A DNA stretch of 22,434 bases, taken from Methanobacteriota archaeon. GTDB lineage: Archaea > Thermoplasmatota > Poseidoniia > Poseidoniales > SP79. The DNA lies in NCBI GenBank assembly GCA_002715545.1, contig PAZI01000063.1, positions 1-22,434 of the forward strand. The letters run 5' to 3'. Below, in pieces: positions 1-7,601 of the stretch. The notes under the pieces were generated by a model. The model made no database searches, was not told where the DNA came from, and saw only the letters and a program-made list of their open reading frames with translations. Numbering within the stretch: position 1 is the first letter of the stretch; each line of letters starts with the position of its first letter. Both the position numbers and the translations under genes were made by a program.

Positions 1-636
1 CGATTTCTGGGGAAATTTCTCGGCGCATCGTCGGTTGTTGTGTTGTTTGTCATTATAAATGCTCTTTATTTTCCTGCAGATTGGCGAATTTCTTTGCAAG
101 AATATCAGCGCCAGCGCTTGCTGGTTTACTTTAACAAGGATTTTGCTCCACTGAACGCCACCCCAGCGGAGCGTAAGGCTGCCCGTGCGTTGCAGCGAGA
201 GCGTACGCATAACATTAGGCAGGCTGAGATTTCTGTCGGCTCAGGAGGTTTGATAGGAAAAGGGTGGGGGCAGGGGCCGCAGACCAGATTAGGCTATCTG
301 CCTAGGGGTGTGGCGCACAATGACTTCATCTTCTCCGTGATCGCGGAGGAGACTGGTTTTTTGGGCAGCATGAGTGTGCTGTTGCTTTATACAGTTATCC
401 TACTTAAAGGGATGCAAATTGCAGCCTTGGCGAGGGATCGCCTTGGCAAGCTTTTGGCGGTGGGGGTTGTGACCCTCATCTTTTGCCATGTTTTTGTGAA
501 CATTGGTATGCATCTGCGGTTGGTGCCTGTGACGGGAATTCCGCTGCCGCTGTTAAGCTATGGCGGATCCTCAGTGTTGAGTTCACTAATAGCCATTGCT
601 GTCCTGCAAAACATACAACTACATAGAAATACATAA
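1..636 (+). CDS. rodA: Rod shape-determining protein RodA, C-terminal part (5' end outside the window)
   Basis: RodA is the SEDS-family peptidoglycan glycosyltransferase of the elongasome. It sits in the inner membrane and polymerises lipid II together with a class B PBP. The reading frame is open from base 1, so about 211 residues of the C-terminal half are present. Visible hallmarks are the extracellular-loop block GSGGLIGKGWGQG, the DFIFSVIAEE segment, and the C-terminal VNIGM...LPLLSYGGSS signature that separates SEDS proteins from other membrane proteins. At least three hydrophobic helices follow the large loop. The first in-frame start-like codon (GTG at 40) lies inside a helix and is not the real start. 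The next gene begins 9 bp downstream, which fits the common mreBCD-pbp2-rodA-rng arrangement. RodA is favoured over FtsW because of this neighbour and the loop sequence. Confidence 0.93.
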   Translation, partial: RFLGKFLGASSVVVLFVIINALYFPADWRISLQEYQRQRLLVYFNKDFAPLNATPAERKAARALQRERTHNIRQAEISVGSGGLIGKGWGQGPQTRLGYLPRGVAHNDFIFSVIAEETGFLGSMSVLLLYTVILLKGMQIAALARDRLGKLLAVGVVTLIFCHVFVNIGMHLRLVPVTGIPLPLLSYGGSSVLSSLIAIAVLQNIQLHRNT

Positions 637-645
637 TAAAATATC

Positions 646-2655
646 ATGGGAGAGAAGAAAGCATTTGGCCGCGGTAGAAAACGAGGTATGTCATTCAAGC
701 CGTCTGGAGGTCGTATTCGCAAACCAGATCGCAATAGTCTTAAGGCGCGTGAAAAAGTGGAAACAATTCAGACCGCACAGGACGAAATTTATAACACTCG
801 CCAACACCTTGCAGAGATTGTGCGAGCAGAAAACAGGGCCCACGGCTTACCGCCGGATGCTGATCTCGAATCGCCTAAGGCTCAAAGACAGCATGACGGT
901 GGTTCAAAGGAAGGCAAACAATCTATGCAAGCAGAGTCCTCAGGGCAGGGAAGTCAGTCTGGCGGTTTTGAACCGGTAAAGTTACCAGAAGAACCAGCTG
1001 TTTCTATTGGAGCTAAACTGCAGCGGGGCGCAAAAAAATTCGTTAGCAAAGTCAAAGGTGTGTTCCGGCCGATTCAGCACAGCCACAAAGAGGTGCTTAT
1101 AAACGCAGAATCGCTTGAAACCCGTGTGGCTGTGACAGTAAAGGGCCAACTTGAGAACCTTACGATAGAGCGCGTTGATGACCTTCGAATGGTCGGAAGC
1201 ATATATAAGGGAAAAATCCGTAATCTTGAGGATGGGCTTAAGGCTGCCTTTGTGGATATAGGTTATGAGAAAAATGCTTTCTTGCATTATTGGGATATCA
1301 TTCCTAGCCCGCTCGATTCTTCGTACGACGTGGTTGACCGGGGTCGTCGTAAGAAAGATAAGCCTAAAATTACTAACAAGGACATTCCAAAAAAATATCC
1401 AACTGGTACGGAATTAACGGTGCAAGTTACCAAGGGGCCTATTGGAACCAAGGGGCCACGTGTGACGACTAACGTCCTATTGCCTGGCCGTTACCTCGTC
1501 TTGCTCCCTAACTCCGAACAGTCAGGAGTCTCTCGTAAAATTGAAAATCGTGAGGAAAGATTACGACTAAAGAAAATCGTTCGTGAATTAGCCATTCCTG
1601 AAGGGATGGGAGTGATCATCCGAACAGCGGGTCAAGGCCAAAAGTTTCGTTTTTTTGTTCGTGACTTGACTTATTTACTTCAGAATTGGGAGAACGTTAC
1701 CGAACGAGTAAAAACCCAGCCAGCTGGAACCTGTGTCTTTGAGGAACCGGATCTCATCGAACGGACGGTTCGTGATTTTTTGACTGAGGACGTCGAGCGT
1801 ATTGTTATTGACAACGTCTCAGAGGCTGAGCGAGTCAAAAATCTCATCTCTCGCATTTCTAAGAGGTCTCTCGACAAGGTGCACCGCTATCCCTACTCGG
1901 AACCCATATTTGACCGGTTCGGGGTAACTCGCCAACTGCAGACCGCTTATTCTCGCAAAGTTATGTTACCCAGCGGAGGGTACATAATCATTGACGAAAC
2001 TGAAGCGTTGGTCGCGATTGATGTTAATACCGGTAGCCATCGGTATAAGGGCAACAATAAGAAGGAAAAGGACAAAACACTGCTTCAAGTTAACCTTGAG
2101 GCAGCTGAAGAAGTTTGTCGTCAACTCAGACTCCGCAATATAGGAGGATTGATAGTATTGGATTTTATCGACATGAAATCTTCTCGAGACCGACGCGATG
2201 TATTCAACCGTGTTCGCGATGGCCTCCGGAAAGACAAGGCTAAGTCCCATGTTCTTCCAATTTCTGACTTAGGACTAATGGAGATGACACGTCAGCGTCA
2301 GTCCGAGAGCGTTCGGGATTCCGCTTACAGTGATTGTGAATATTGCCGGGGGCGGGGCAAACTGAAGAGCCCGTTGACAATGAGTGTCGAGATTCAGCGC
2401 AAGCTAGGAGAGATCATCAAGAAACGGGATAAGCTAAAGAAGCGCCGCGAACAGGAGTCTGATTTTAAACTTCGCGTCAATGTGCATCCGTCGGTTCTTG
2501 AGCGACTTCGCAATGAGGACGAGGACATCTTTATCGACATGGAAAAACGTTATCTAGTGAAAATTTCATTTCGCGGTGCGGAAAATCTCCATCCGGAGGA
2601 GTTTGAAGTTTTCGACGGCATCAGCGATCAGCGCTTGGCCAAGGCTGAGTTTTAG
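646..2655 (+). CDS. rng: Ribonuclease E/G family endoribonuclease with a long basic N-terminal extension
   Basis: This is an endoribonuclease of the RNase E/G family, acting in rRNA and mRNA processing and decay; 669 aa. Residues 1-147 are a charged, low-complexity extension rich in Lys, Arg, Gly and Gln, which standard RNase G (about 490 aa) lacks. The family core begins near residue 148. An S1 RNA-binding domain lies at about 183-265. The DNase I-like catalytic part has AIDVNTG with the expected metal ligands D459 and N461, followed by EAAEEVCRQLRLRNIGGLIV and the second aspartate D506 in DFIDM. C564 and C567 (DCEYCRGRG) form the Zn-link used for dimer pairing. There is no long C-terminal scaffold of the E. 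coli RNase E type. The ATG at 646 is 9 bp after rodA and has no clear Shine-Dalgarno. M15 or M94 are possible alternative starts. The symbol rng is by similarity. Confidence 0.93.
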   Translation: MGEKKAFGRGRKRGMSFKPSGGRIRKPDRNSLKAREKVETIQTAQDEIYNTRQHLAEIVRAENRAHGLPPDADLESPKAQRQHDGGSKEGKQSMQAESSGQGSQSGGFEPVKLPEEPAVSIGAKLQRGAKKFVSKVKGVFRPIQHSHKEVLINAESLETRVAVTVKGQLENLTIERVDDLRMVGSIYKGKIRNLEDGLKAAFVDIGYEKNAFLHYWDIIPSPLDSSYDVVDRGRRKKDKPKITNKDIPKKYPTGTELTVQVTKGPIGTKGPRVTTNVLLPGRYLVLLPNSEQSGVSRKIENREERLRLKKIVRELAIPEGMGVIIRTAGQGQKFRFFVRDLTYLLQNWENVTERVKTQPAGTCVFEEPDLIERTVRDFLTEDVERIVIDNVSEAERVKNLISRISKRSLDKVHRYPYSEPIFDRFGVTRQLQTAYSRKVMLPSGGYIIIDETEALVAIDVNTGSHRYKGNNKKEKDKTLLQVNLEAAEEVCRQLRLRNIGGLIVLDFIDMKSSRDRRDVFNRVRDGLRKDKAKSHVLPISDLGLMEMTRQRQSESVRDSAYSDCEYCRGRGKLKSPLTMSVEIQRKLGEIIKKRDKLKKRREQESDFKLRVNVHPSVLERLRNEDEDIFIDMEKRYLVKISFRGAENLHPEEFEVFDGISDQRLAKAEF

Positions 2656-2720
2656 TATTAAGTTAATCCATGAAAAACATTATTTAATGCGATTATCGTT
2701 CTAGTCTAATTTTTTGCCCT

Positions 2721-3938
2721 TTAAAGCTGGTTAACGGTGATTATACGGATCACCTCCTCAAGGCTGGTTACACCGCGCTGTACTTTTGCAATTGCGTTCT
2801 GCCAGAGCGTAGTCATGCCCTGCTCGATTGCGATGTTTCGCAACTTGCTAGTCCGTAGTTTCTGGATAATTCCTTCGCGTAAAATTTCGTTGGTGTTTAG
2901 AAATTCTGTCACAGCGACTCGGCCATGGTAGCCGGTTTGTGAGCAGCTTTCGCAGCCGATGCCAGTGTAAAAGGTAGTCTCATTTACGAATGACTCCGGT
3001 AGCTGTGTGAGATGCTCGGGATTGGGTTTTGTCTCTGTTTTGCAGTTTGAGCAGATGGTTCTTAATAGTCGGAGACCCAACACTCCGGTAATGCTAGAGG
3101 CCAGAAGGAATGGCTCAATTTTCATGTTTATGAGTCGAGCAAAAACCCCGGCTGTGCTGTCGCTGTGTATGGTGCTAATAACCATGTGTCCAGTCAATCC
3201 GGCTTGCACAGCGATTGCTGCGGTATCTGGATCGCGAATCTCGCCAATCATAATCACCTCCGGGTCCTGCCTCATCAGAGATCGAAGCGCCTTGGGATAG
3301 GTGAAGCCGCGTGAGTTGCTTACTTGCGACTGGCTGATCATCGGGAGGTTGAATTCCACCGGATCTTCCACCGTGCTGATACTAATTGTTGGTCCATGTG
3401 ACTCGATTAAGTGGCAGAGTGCCGAATATATAGCTGTGGTTTTTCCTGATCCGGTAGGTCCATTTAGCAGGATGAGCCCGCTGGGCTGGTTGATGATTTT
3501 CCTAAATTCGTCAATGGTCCCGGACTCGAAACCGAGTGACTCAAGGTTGAAACTCCGGTTGTTAGGATCGAACAATCGGATAACAATTTTTTCACCGCGC
3601 ACGGTAGGGAAAATAGAGACCCTTAGTTCAACGTTTGCGTAATCTGGGCTAGCTGGGGCTCTGCCTTCTTGAGGTAGTTCCGTCTCATAGGTAGTTAAGT
3701 CGGCCATTACCTTAAGTCGGCCAGAGATTCTATCGAGTAGTTCATGTGGCAAATGTGTTAACTCACACAGGATCCCGGAGACTCGTAGGCGAATTGGTAT
3801 TGTGCTTTCCCAAGGCTCAATGTGTATGTCGCTGGCTTTCTGATGGACGGCATCAAGAATGATGTTGTTAACCAGCACCGCGATGTCAATCTGCTCAAAT
3901 GATTTAATAGCCCGAATATAGTTCGAAGTTAGATCCAT
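2721..3938 (-). CDS. GspE/PilB-type secretion or pilus assembly ATPase, short form lacking the N-terminal domain
   Basis: This is a type II/IV secretion-superfamily hexameric ATPase of the GspE/PilB class, the cytoplasmic motor for pseudopilus or pilus extension; 405 aa. Motifs in order: SDIHIEP (about 36-42) at the start of the N2 domain, Walker A GPTGSGKT (160-167), the Asp-box region VEDPVEF (190-196), Walker B VIMIGEIRD (228-236), and the His box TGHMVISTIHSD (249-260). A tetracysteine zinc site is formed by C296/C299 and C329/C332. This zinc site marks GspE/PilB rather than retraction ATPase PilT. Full-length family members are about 560 aa and carry an N-terminal T2SSE_N/MshEN domain, which is missing here. 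A stop codon lies six codons upstream of the ATG and moaA ends 55 bp before it, so there is no room for that domain. No other pilus or secretion gene is visible. Which system it serves is unknown. Confidence 0.88.
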   Translation of the reverse strand: MDLTSNYIRAIKSFEQIDIAVLVNNIILDAVHQKASDIHIEPWESTIPIRLRVSGILCELTHLPHELLDRISGRLKVMADLTTYETELPQEGRAPASPDYANVELRVSIFPTVRGEKIVIRLFDPNNRSFNLESLGFESGTIDEFRKIINQPSGLILLNGPTGSGKTTAIYSALCHLIESHGPTISISTVEDPVEFNLPMISQSQVSNSRGFTYPKALRSLMRQDPEVIMIGEIRDPDTAAIAVQAGLTGHMVISTIHSDSTAGVFARLINMKIEPFLLASSITGVLGLRLLRTICSNCKTETKPNPEHLTQLPESFVNETTFYTGIGCESCSQTGYHGRVAVTEFLNTNEILREGIIQKLRTSKLRNIAIEQGMTTLWQNAIAKVQRGVTSLEEVIRIITVNQL

Positions 3939-3993
3939 AACTGATTGGGATTTCTAGCAGCTACATCGCTGCCGGTCATCTTCTTTTTTGGCA

Positions 3994-5070
3994 TCAACCT
4001 CCGATAAGGCTCATTGTCCGTTCAGGCTGAACATAGTCTGGCTGGTTGATTCGGTGTCCTTTTTCTTTACGAAGGACAATTTGTTTTAGTCGATCTGTTA
4101 GAGTTTCGTTGCTGTACGAGTTCTGCCTCAAAATAGATTTAAGATCGTGCTCGTTATGGCTGAATAGGCAGGTTCGAATTTTGCCATCGGCTGTGAGTCT
4201 AATTCGGTTGCAATTGCCACAAAATGGTTGAGTCACCGGTGCTATGATACCGATTTCAGCTTTCCCTTGGCCAAGCGACCATCGGGTAGAAGTTTCGGAT
4301 AGATGGTTGGAATTTAGAGGAGTGAGGTGGTGTAGGGAGTGCAGGCGCTTCTCAATCTCTGCTGCAGAGACGACATGGCTTCGCCGCCAAACATGCTGGG
4401 AGTCCAGCGGCATGAATTCGATAAATCGCATAATGATTTGTTCGTCTATAGCAAATTGAGCTAGTTGCGGTATCTCTTGGTCATTGAGTCCGCGGATGAT
4501 CACCGCATTTATTTTCACCGGGGACAAATCAAGTGATTTGGCTAATCGGATCGACTCTAGCACGTTAGCTAGTCCGTCGTAGCCGGTAATTTTTTTGAAG
4601 TTAGCCCGGTCAAGCGAATCGAGACTAATGGTTACTCGGTCTAGACCGCTCAACTTGAGTCTCTTAGCCAATCGTTTGAAATTGGTGCCGTTTGTGGTTA
4701 GCGATAGGTCGCGGATAGTTCTAATGCTGGCTATTTGCGCGATTAGCCAATCTACATTTTGTCGTAGTAAAGGTTCGCCACCAGTTATGCGTATCTTATT
4801 CACGCCAAGCTGAGATGCAACACGGACGATCTGAATTATCTCTTCATAATTAAGAATTTGTGATCGTGGTTTCCACGGGTAAAGCGGCTTCTTAACAGTT
4901 TGAGATACTGGTTCGGTCGTTTCAGTGCTGGTTGGCAGAAAACGCTTTGCCGCTTCCTCAGTTTCTGGAAGGCAGTATACACATTTGAAGTTGCACCGAT
5001 CTGTAATACTGATCCGAAGATCACCTATGATGCGGTTGTGAGTGTCCTGAAGGGCGCCAGGACGGCTCAT
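3994..5070 (-). CDS. moaA: GTP 3',8-cyclase MoaA (molybdenum cofactor biosynthesis)
   Basis: MoaA is a radical-SAM enzyme that converts GTP to 3',8-cyclo-GTP, the first step of molybdopterin synthesis, in the cytoplasm; 358 aa. The N-terminal SAM cluster motif is CNFKCVYC (C26, C30, C33) and the SAM-binding GGEP is at 97-100. The C-terminal second [4Fe-4S] cluster that binds GTP is formed by FCGNCNR (C284, C287) and C301. The protein ends in ...MSLIGG, and the terminal Gly-Gly tail is required in true MoaA, so this assignment is strong. Between the first cluster and the LNYEEI segment there is a Thr/Pro/Lys-rich insertion (about residues 37-63), longer than in E. coli MoaA by roughly 25 residues. 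The start overlaps the stop of the upstream coiled-coil gene by 4 nt (ATGA), suggesting coupled translation. No other moa or mog genes are in view. Confidence 0.95.
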   Translation of the reverse strand: MSRPGALQDTHNRIIGDLRISITDRCNFKCVYCLPETEEAAKRFLPTSTETTEPVSQTVKKPLYPWKPRSQILNYEEIIQIVRVASQLGVNKIRITGGEPLLRQNVDWLIAQIASIRTIRDLSLTTNGTNFKRLAKRLKLSGLDRVTISLDSLDRANFKKITGYDGLANVLESIRLAKSLDLSPVKINAVIIRGLNDQEIPQLAQFAIDEQIIMRFIEFMPLDSQHVWRRSHVVSAAEIEKRLHSLHHLTPLNSNHLSETSTRWSLGQGKAEIGIIAPVTQPFCGNCNRIRLTADGKIRTCLFSHNEHDLKSILRQNSYSNETLTDRLKQIVLRKEKGHRINQPDYVQPERTMSLIGG

Positions 5071-5873
5071 GGGTTTGGGTCAGAGGGGGCGGGGTTGGTC
5101 TCGGAAGGAACAATTTTGACCGTGCCATCGCGTTTGATTTCCACATTGAGGTCGGCTGAGCTTGAATTGCTCGAATTCTGTTGCTTCTTGTTCATCCCCA
5201 TTAATCGAGCGCCGCCTTTTTGTCTAGCTCCCCCGTAGAATCCTCGTCGAAGCCATTCTAATTTTTTTGAGGCCATAAGTTCCACCTGCAACTGCTGTAC
5301 TTTCTGTCGTAGCACAACAATGTCCTGGAACTGTTTTTCTAACTCAGCTTTCTCTGCAATGAGTTTGTCCCGCTCTCTTAGTAGGTGATCTCTATCCTCT
5401 TCCGCTGACTCTAGCCGTCGACTAATAGCGTCAATAGCTTGGTCTTTTACGACCATCTGATTATTGAGGCTTTTGATTTGAGAATCATAGTCGCGGTTTT
5501 TATTTTGAGCTGAATTGAGTTCGTTATTCAGTGCACTTATTTTTTCGTCCTTGGCACTTAACTCTTCAGCCATTTGTTCCATGACTCGTGCATTTGCAGC
5601 GATTTCAATATTGTGTTTGGCTACTTCCTTGTCGTATTTACTAGTTAAGTCTGACAGGGAGGATGTTGCTGATCCGAGTTTAGCCGCGAGGTCATCCTTG
5701 GCAGTCTGAAGTGATTTTTTTTCCGTATTTAAACCCTCAATTACTTTTTTCTGATCACTAATAGTTGTTACTTGTTGCCCAATTGTTTTGTTGGCGTTAG
5801 AGAGCAGGACCACCATTACTGCTCCGGCTATCAGCGCGGCCACCGCCACGAAAACTGTAGTATTACCTTTCAT
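5067..5873 (-). CDS. Membrane-anchored coiled-coil protein of unknown function
   Basis: I do not recognise this 268-aa protein. It starts with a single hydrophobic segment (about residues 6-25) that has no lipobox or convincing cleavage site, so it is probably an inner-membrane anchor. Residues about 28-205 form a long coiled coil, with heptad-like spacing of Leu, Ile and Val among Lys, Glu, Gln and Asp. A basic Gly/Arg patch follows (RRGFYGGARQKGGARLMGM), then a Ser/Asn-rich linker and a short motif VEIKRDGTVKIVP before a Pro-rich end. Overall architecture is anchor, rod, basic patch, flexible tail. The next gene, moaA, overlaps it by 4 nt. A candidate promoter with a palindrome lies 39-75 bp upstream. 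A role in molybdopterin synthesis is not supported by anything in the protein, so the pairing may be only transcriptional. An envelope-spacer or scaffolding role is a guess. Confidence 0.8.
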   Translation of the reverse strand: MKGNTTVFVAVAALIAGAVMVVLLSNANKTIGQQVTTISDQKKVIEGLNTEKKSLQTAKDDLAAKLGSATSSLSDLTSKYDKEVAKHNIEIAANARVMEQMAEELSAKDEKISALNNELNSAQNKNRDYDSQIKSLNNQMVVKDQAIDAISRRLESAEEDRDHLLRERDKLIAEKAELEKQFQDIVVLRQKVQQLQVELMASKKLEWLRRGFYGGARQKGGARLMGMNKKQQNSSNSSSADLNVEIKRDGTVKIVPSETNPAPSDPNP

Positions 5874-5918
5874 AGTTGGGAGAAAAATGCATCAGCCTGT
5901 TCTTCGAAGCAACTTCTA

Positions 5919-5948
5919 TTTATAGCGTTTGTTTACAAACTTCGTCCA
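5919..5948 (-). promoter_or_regulatory. Candidate promoter with a palindrome in its spacer, upstream of the coiled-coil-moaA genes
   Basis: On the minus strand a -10-like TATAAA (5919-5924) is preceded by an 18-nt spacer and a -35-like TGGACG (5943-5948). The spacer contains the inverted repeat GTTTGT-TT-ACAAAC on the plus strand (5927-5940), well placed for repressor binding. The predicted transcription start is near 5912, giving a leader of about 40 nt before the ATG at 5873. The match is by eye; the -35 is only 4 of 6. Confidence 0.45.
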
Positions 5949-5977
5949 TTCTCTGTAAGGTTTAGCTGAACAATTGA

Positions 5978-7567
5978 CTAGAATTGAACGATGCGAATTT
6001 TACTAATGTCCGGATCTGACTCGAGTTCGGTAATGCAGTTCTTACTTGGTTCGCTGTCGATATTCAACGCAGTCAGTGCTTGGCCCCCCTCGCGATCACG
6101 GCCAAGGCTCATGTTGGCGATGTTGACGCCGTGTTTGCCGAGGACGGTGCCTAGGTGGCCGACGATGCCGGGTCGATCCTTGTTCGTCATCATGAACAGG
6201 ATCCCATCTGGATTGATCTCCACTGGTTGGCTGTTAAGTCGGACGATCCTTGGGTGTTGAGCGAGTCCGAAGAAAGATCCTGCAACCGATACTTTTTCGC
6301 CACCAGCCCAAGCGCGAATGTGGAGCCACTCGCGGAAATCAACCTGTTCGTTGGATTTTATTTCATCGACCACCAACCCGCGCTCCTTGGCCATGGCGCG
6401 AACATTGACCAGGTTGACCTCCTCGCCTTCAGCCGCACCGAGAAACCCCTTGATGATCGAGCGGGCGATCGGATCACCAGGCAAATCGGTGGCCAAACCA
6501 CCGTAGGTGATCGCTAGTCTTTCGGTTCCAACTTGACCAAGCTTGGCCAACAATACTCCCATCTTTTCGCCCAGTCGAAGGTACGGCTGCACTTTCGCTG
6601 AGGTTTGGGAATCGAGGCTGGGCATGTTGATAGAGTTCATCAGGCTGCCGTGCAGCAGATAGTCGGAGATTCCCTGCGCAACTTCGAGGCCGACATTGTC
6701 TTGAGCTTCTATGGTGCTGGCCCCTAAGTGGGGGGTCAAAATCAGATTTGGGCAATCGCGCAGAGGTGAGTCCTTGTCTAGAGGCTCACTCTCGTAAACG
6801 TCGAGTGCGGCTCCGGCGATTTCACCCTCCTTCAAGGCGATGCACAGATCGGCCTCGTTTATTATGCCACCGCGGGCGCAATTGAGAAGGCGCACGCTGG
6901 GCTTCATCATAGCAAAAGTGTTGCGGTTCAGCATGCCGCGTGTCTCGTCGGTCATCGGCATATGGACGGTGATGAAGTCCGCCGTAGCGTAGATTTCATC
7001 AAGAGAAGAGAGTTCTACCTGTAACGCCTTCGCGCGGGATGGGGTGATGTACGGGTCGTAGGCCATGACGCGCATTCCAAATGCTACGGCACGCCGGGCG
7101 ACCTCGCCGCCAATTCGACCCATACCGAGGATTCCTAGAATCTTGCCGTAAAGTTCAACACCCTTGAAAGTTTTTCGGTTCCATTCTCCCAAAATCATCG
7201 AGCCGTGGGCTTGCGGAATATTACGGGCAAGGGCCATCATCATGGAGCAAGTCAACTCGCAGGTGGCAGTAGTGTTTCCACCGGGGGTATTCATTACGAC
7301 GACTCCGTTTTGAGTTGCTGCTTCGATGTCGATGTTGTCCACTCCCACCCCGGCCCGGCCTACTATGCGCATTTCAGGGGCTGCCTCGAAGATCGCCTTT
7401 GTGACCCTGGTCTCGGAACGTACAGCCAAGGCTGAGGCATCCTTCACAAGTGGAAGTAATTCCTCCTCCGAATGGCGTTGGTCGAGGACGATGGTGTCCA
7501 GTTTTTCCTGCTGCTTTAGGTGGTCAATTCCGCTTTGTGAAATGGGGTCGCAGATAAGTACTTTCAT
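5978..7567 (-). CDS. serA: D-3-phosphoglycerate dehydrogenase (long form, ACT domain)
   Basis: This enzyme oxidises 3-phosphoglycerate to 3-phosphohydroxypyruvate with NAD, the committed step of serine synthesis; 529 aa, the usual length of the long-form enzyme. The Rossmann glycine motif is GMGRIGG (148-154) with D171 for the NAD ribose. The catalytic set of the D-2-hydroxyacid dehydrogenase family is R232 (NCARGG), a glutamate in the DVYESEP segment (256-262) and H280 (TPHLGAST). An intervening allosteric substrate-binding domain covers about 318-450. The C-terminal ACT domain starts at GILFMMTNKDRPGIVG (455-470), consistent with serine feedback control. It follows thrS by 34 bp in the same direction with no obvious promoter between them, so they are likely co-transcribed. 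The start ATG has an A/T-rich leader without a Shine-Dalgarno. Confidence 0.96.
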   Translation of the reverse strand: MKVLICDPISQSGIDHLKQQEKLDTIVLDQRHSEEELLPLVKDASALAVRSETRVTKAIFEAAPEMRIVGRAGVGVDNIDIEAATQNGVVVMNTPGGNTTATCELTCSMMMALARNIPQAHGSMILGEWNRKTFKGVELYGKILGILGMGRIGGEVARRAVAFGMRVMAYDPYITPSRAKALQVELSSLDEIYATADFITVHMPMTDETRGMLNRNTFAMMKPSVRLLNCARGGIINEADLCIALKEGEIAGAALDVYESEPLDKDSPLRDCPNLILTPHLGASTIEAQDNVGLEVAQGISDYLLHGSLMNSINMPSLDSQTSAKVQPYLRLGEKMGVLLAKLGQVGTERLAITYGGLATDLPGDPIARSIIKGFLGAAEGEEVNLVNVRAMAKERGLVVDEIKSNEQVDFREWLHIRAWAGGEKVSVAGSFFGLAQHPRIVRLNSQPVEINPDGILFMMTNKDRPGIVGHLGTVLGKHGVNIANMSLGRDREGGQALTALNIDSEPSKNCITELESDPDISKIRIVQF

Positions 7568-7601
7568 TTTGTTAATATCGTGGGATCTTGGTCAATTGCG
7601 G

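Noticed and set aside
596..979. 127-codon plus-strand frame overlapping rodA and RNase E/G
   Set aside because: It overlaps two well-supported genes in another frame and has no domain-like sequence.
2656..2720. Terminator between the convergent RNase E/G and GspE-like genes
   Set aside because: The 65 bp are A/T-rich but I could not find a stem of useful length.
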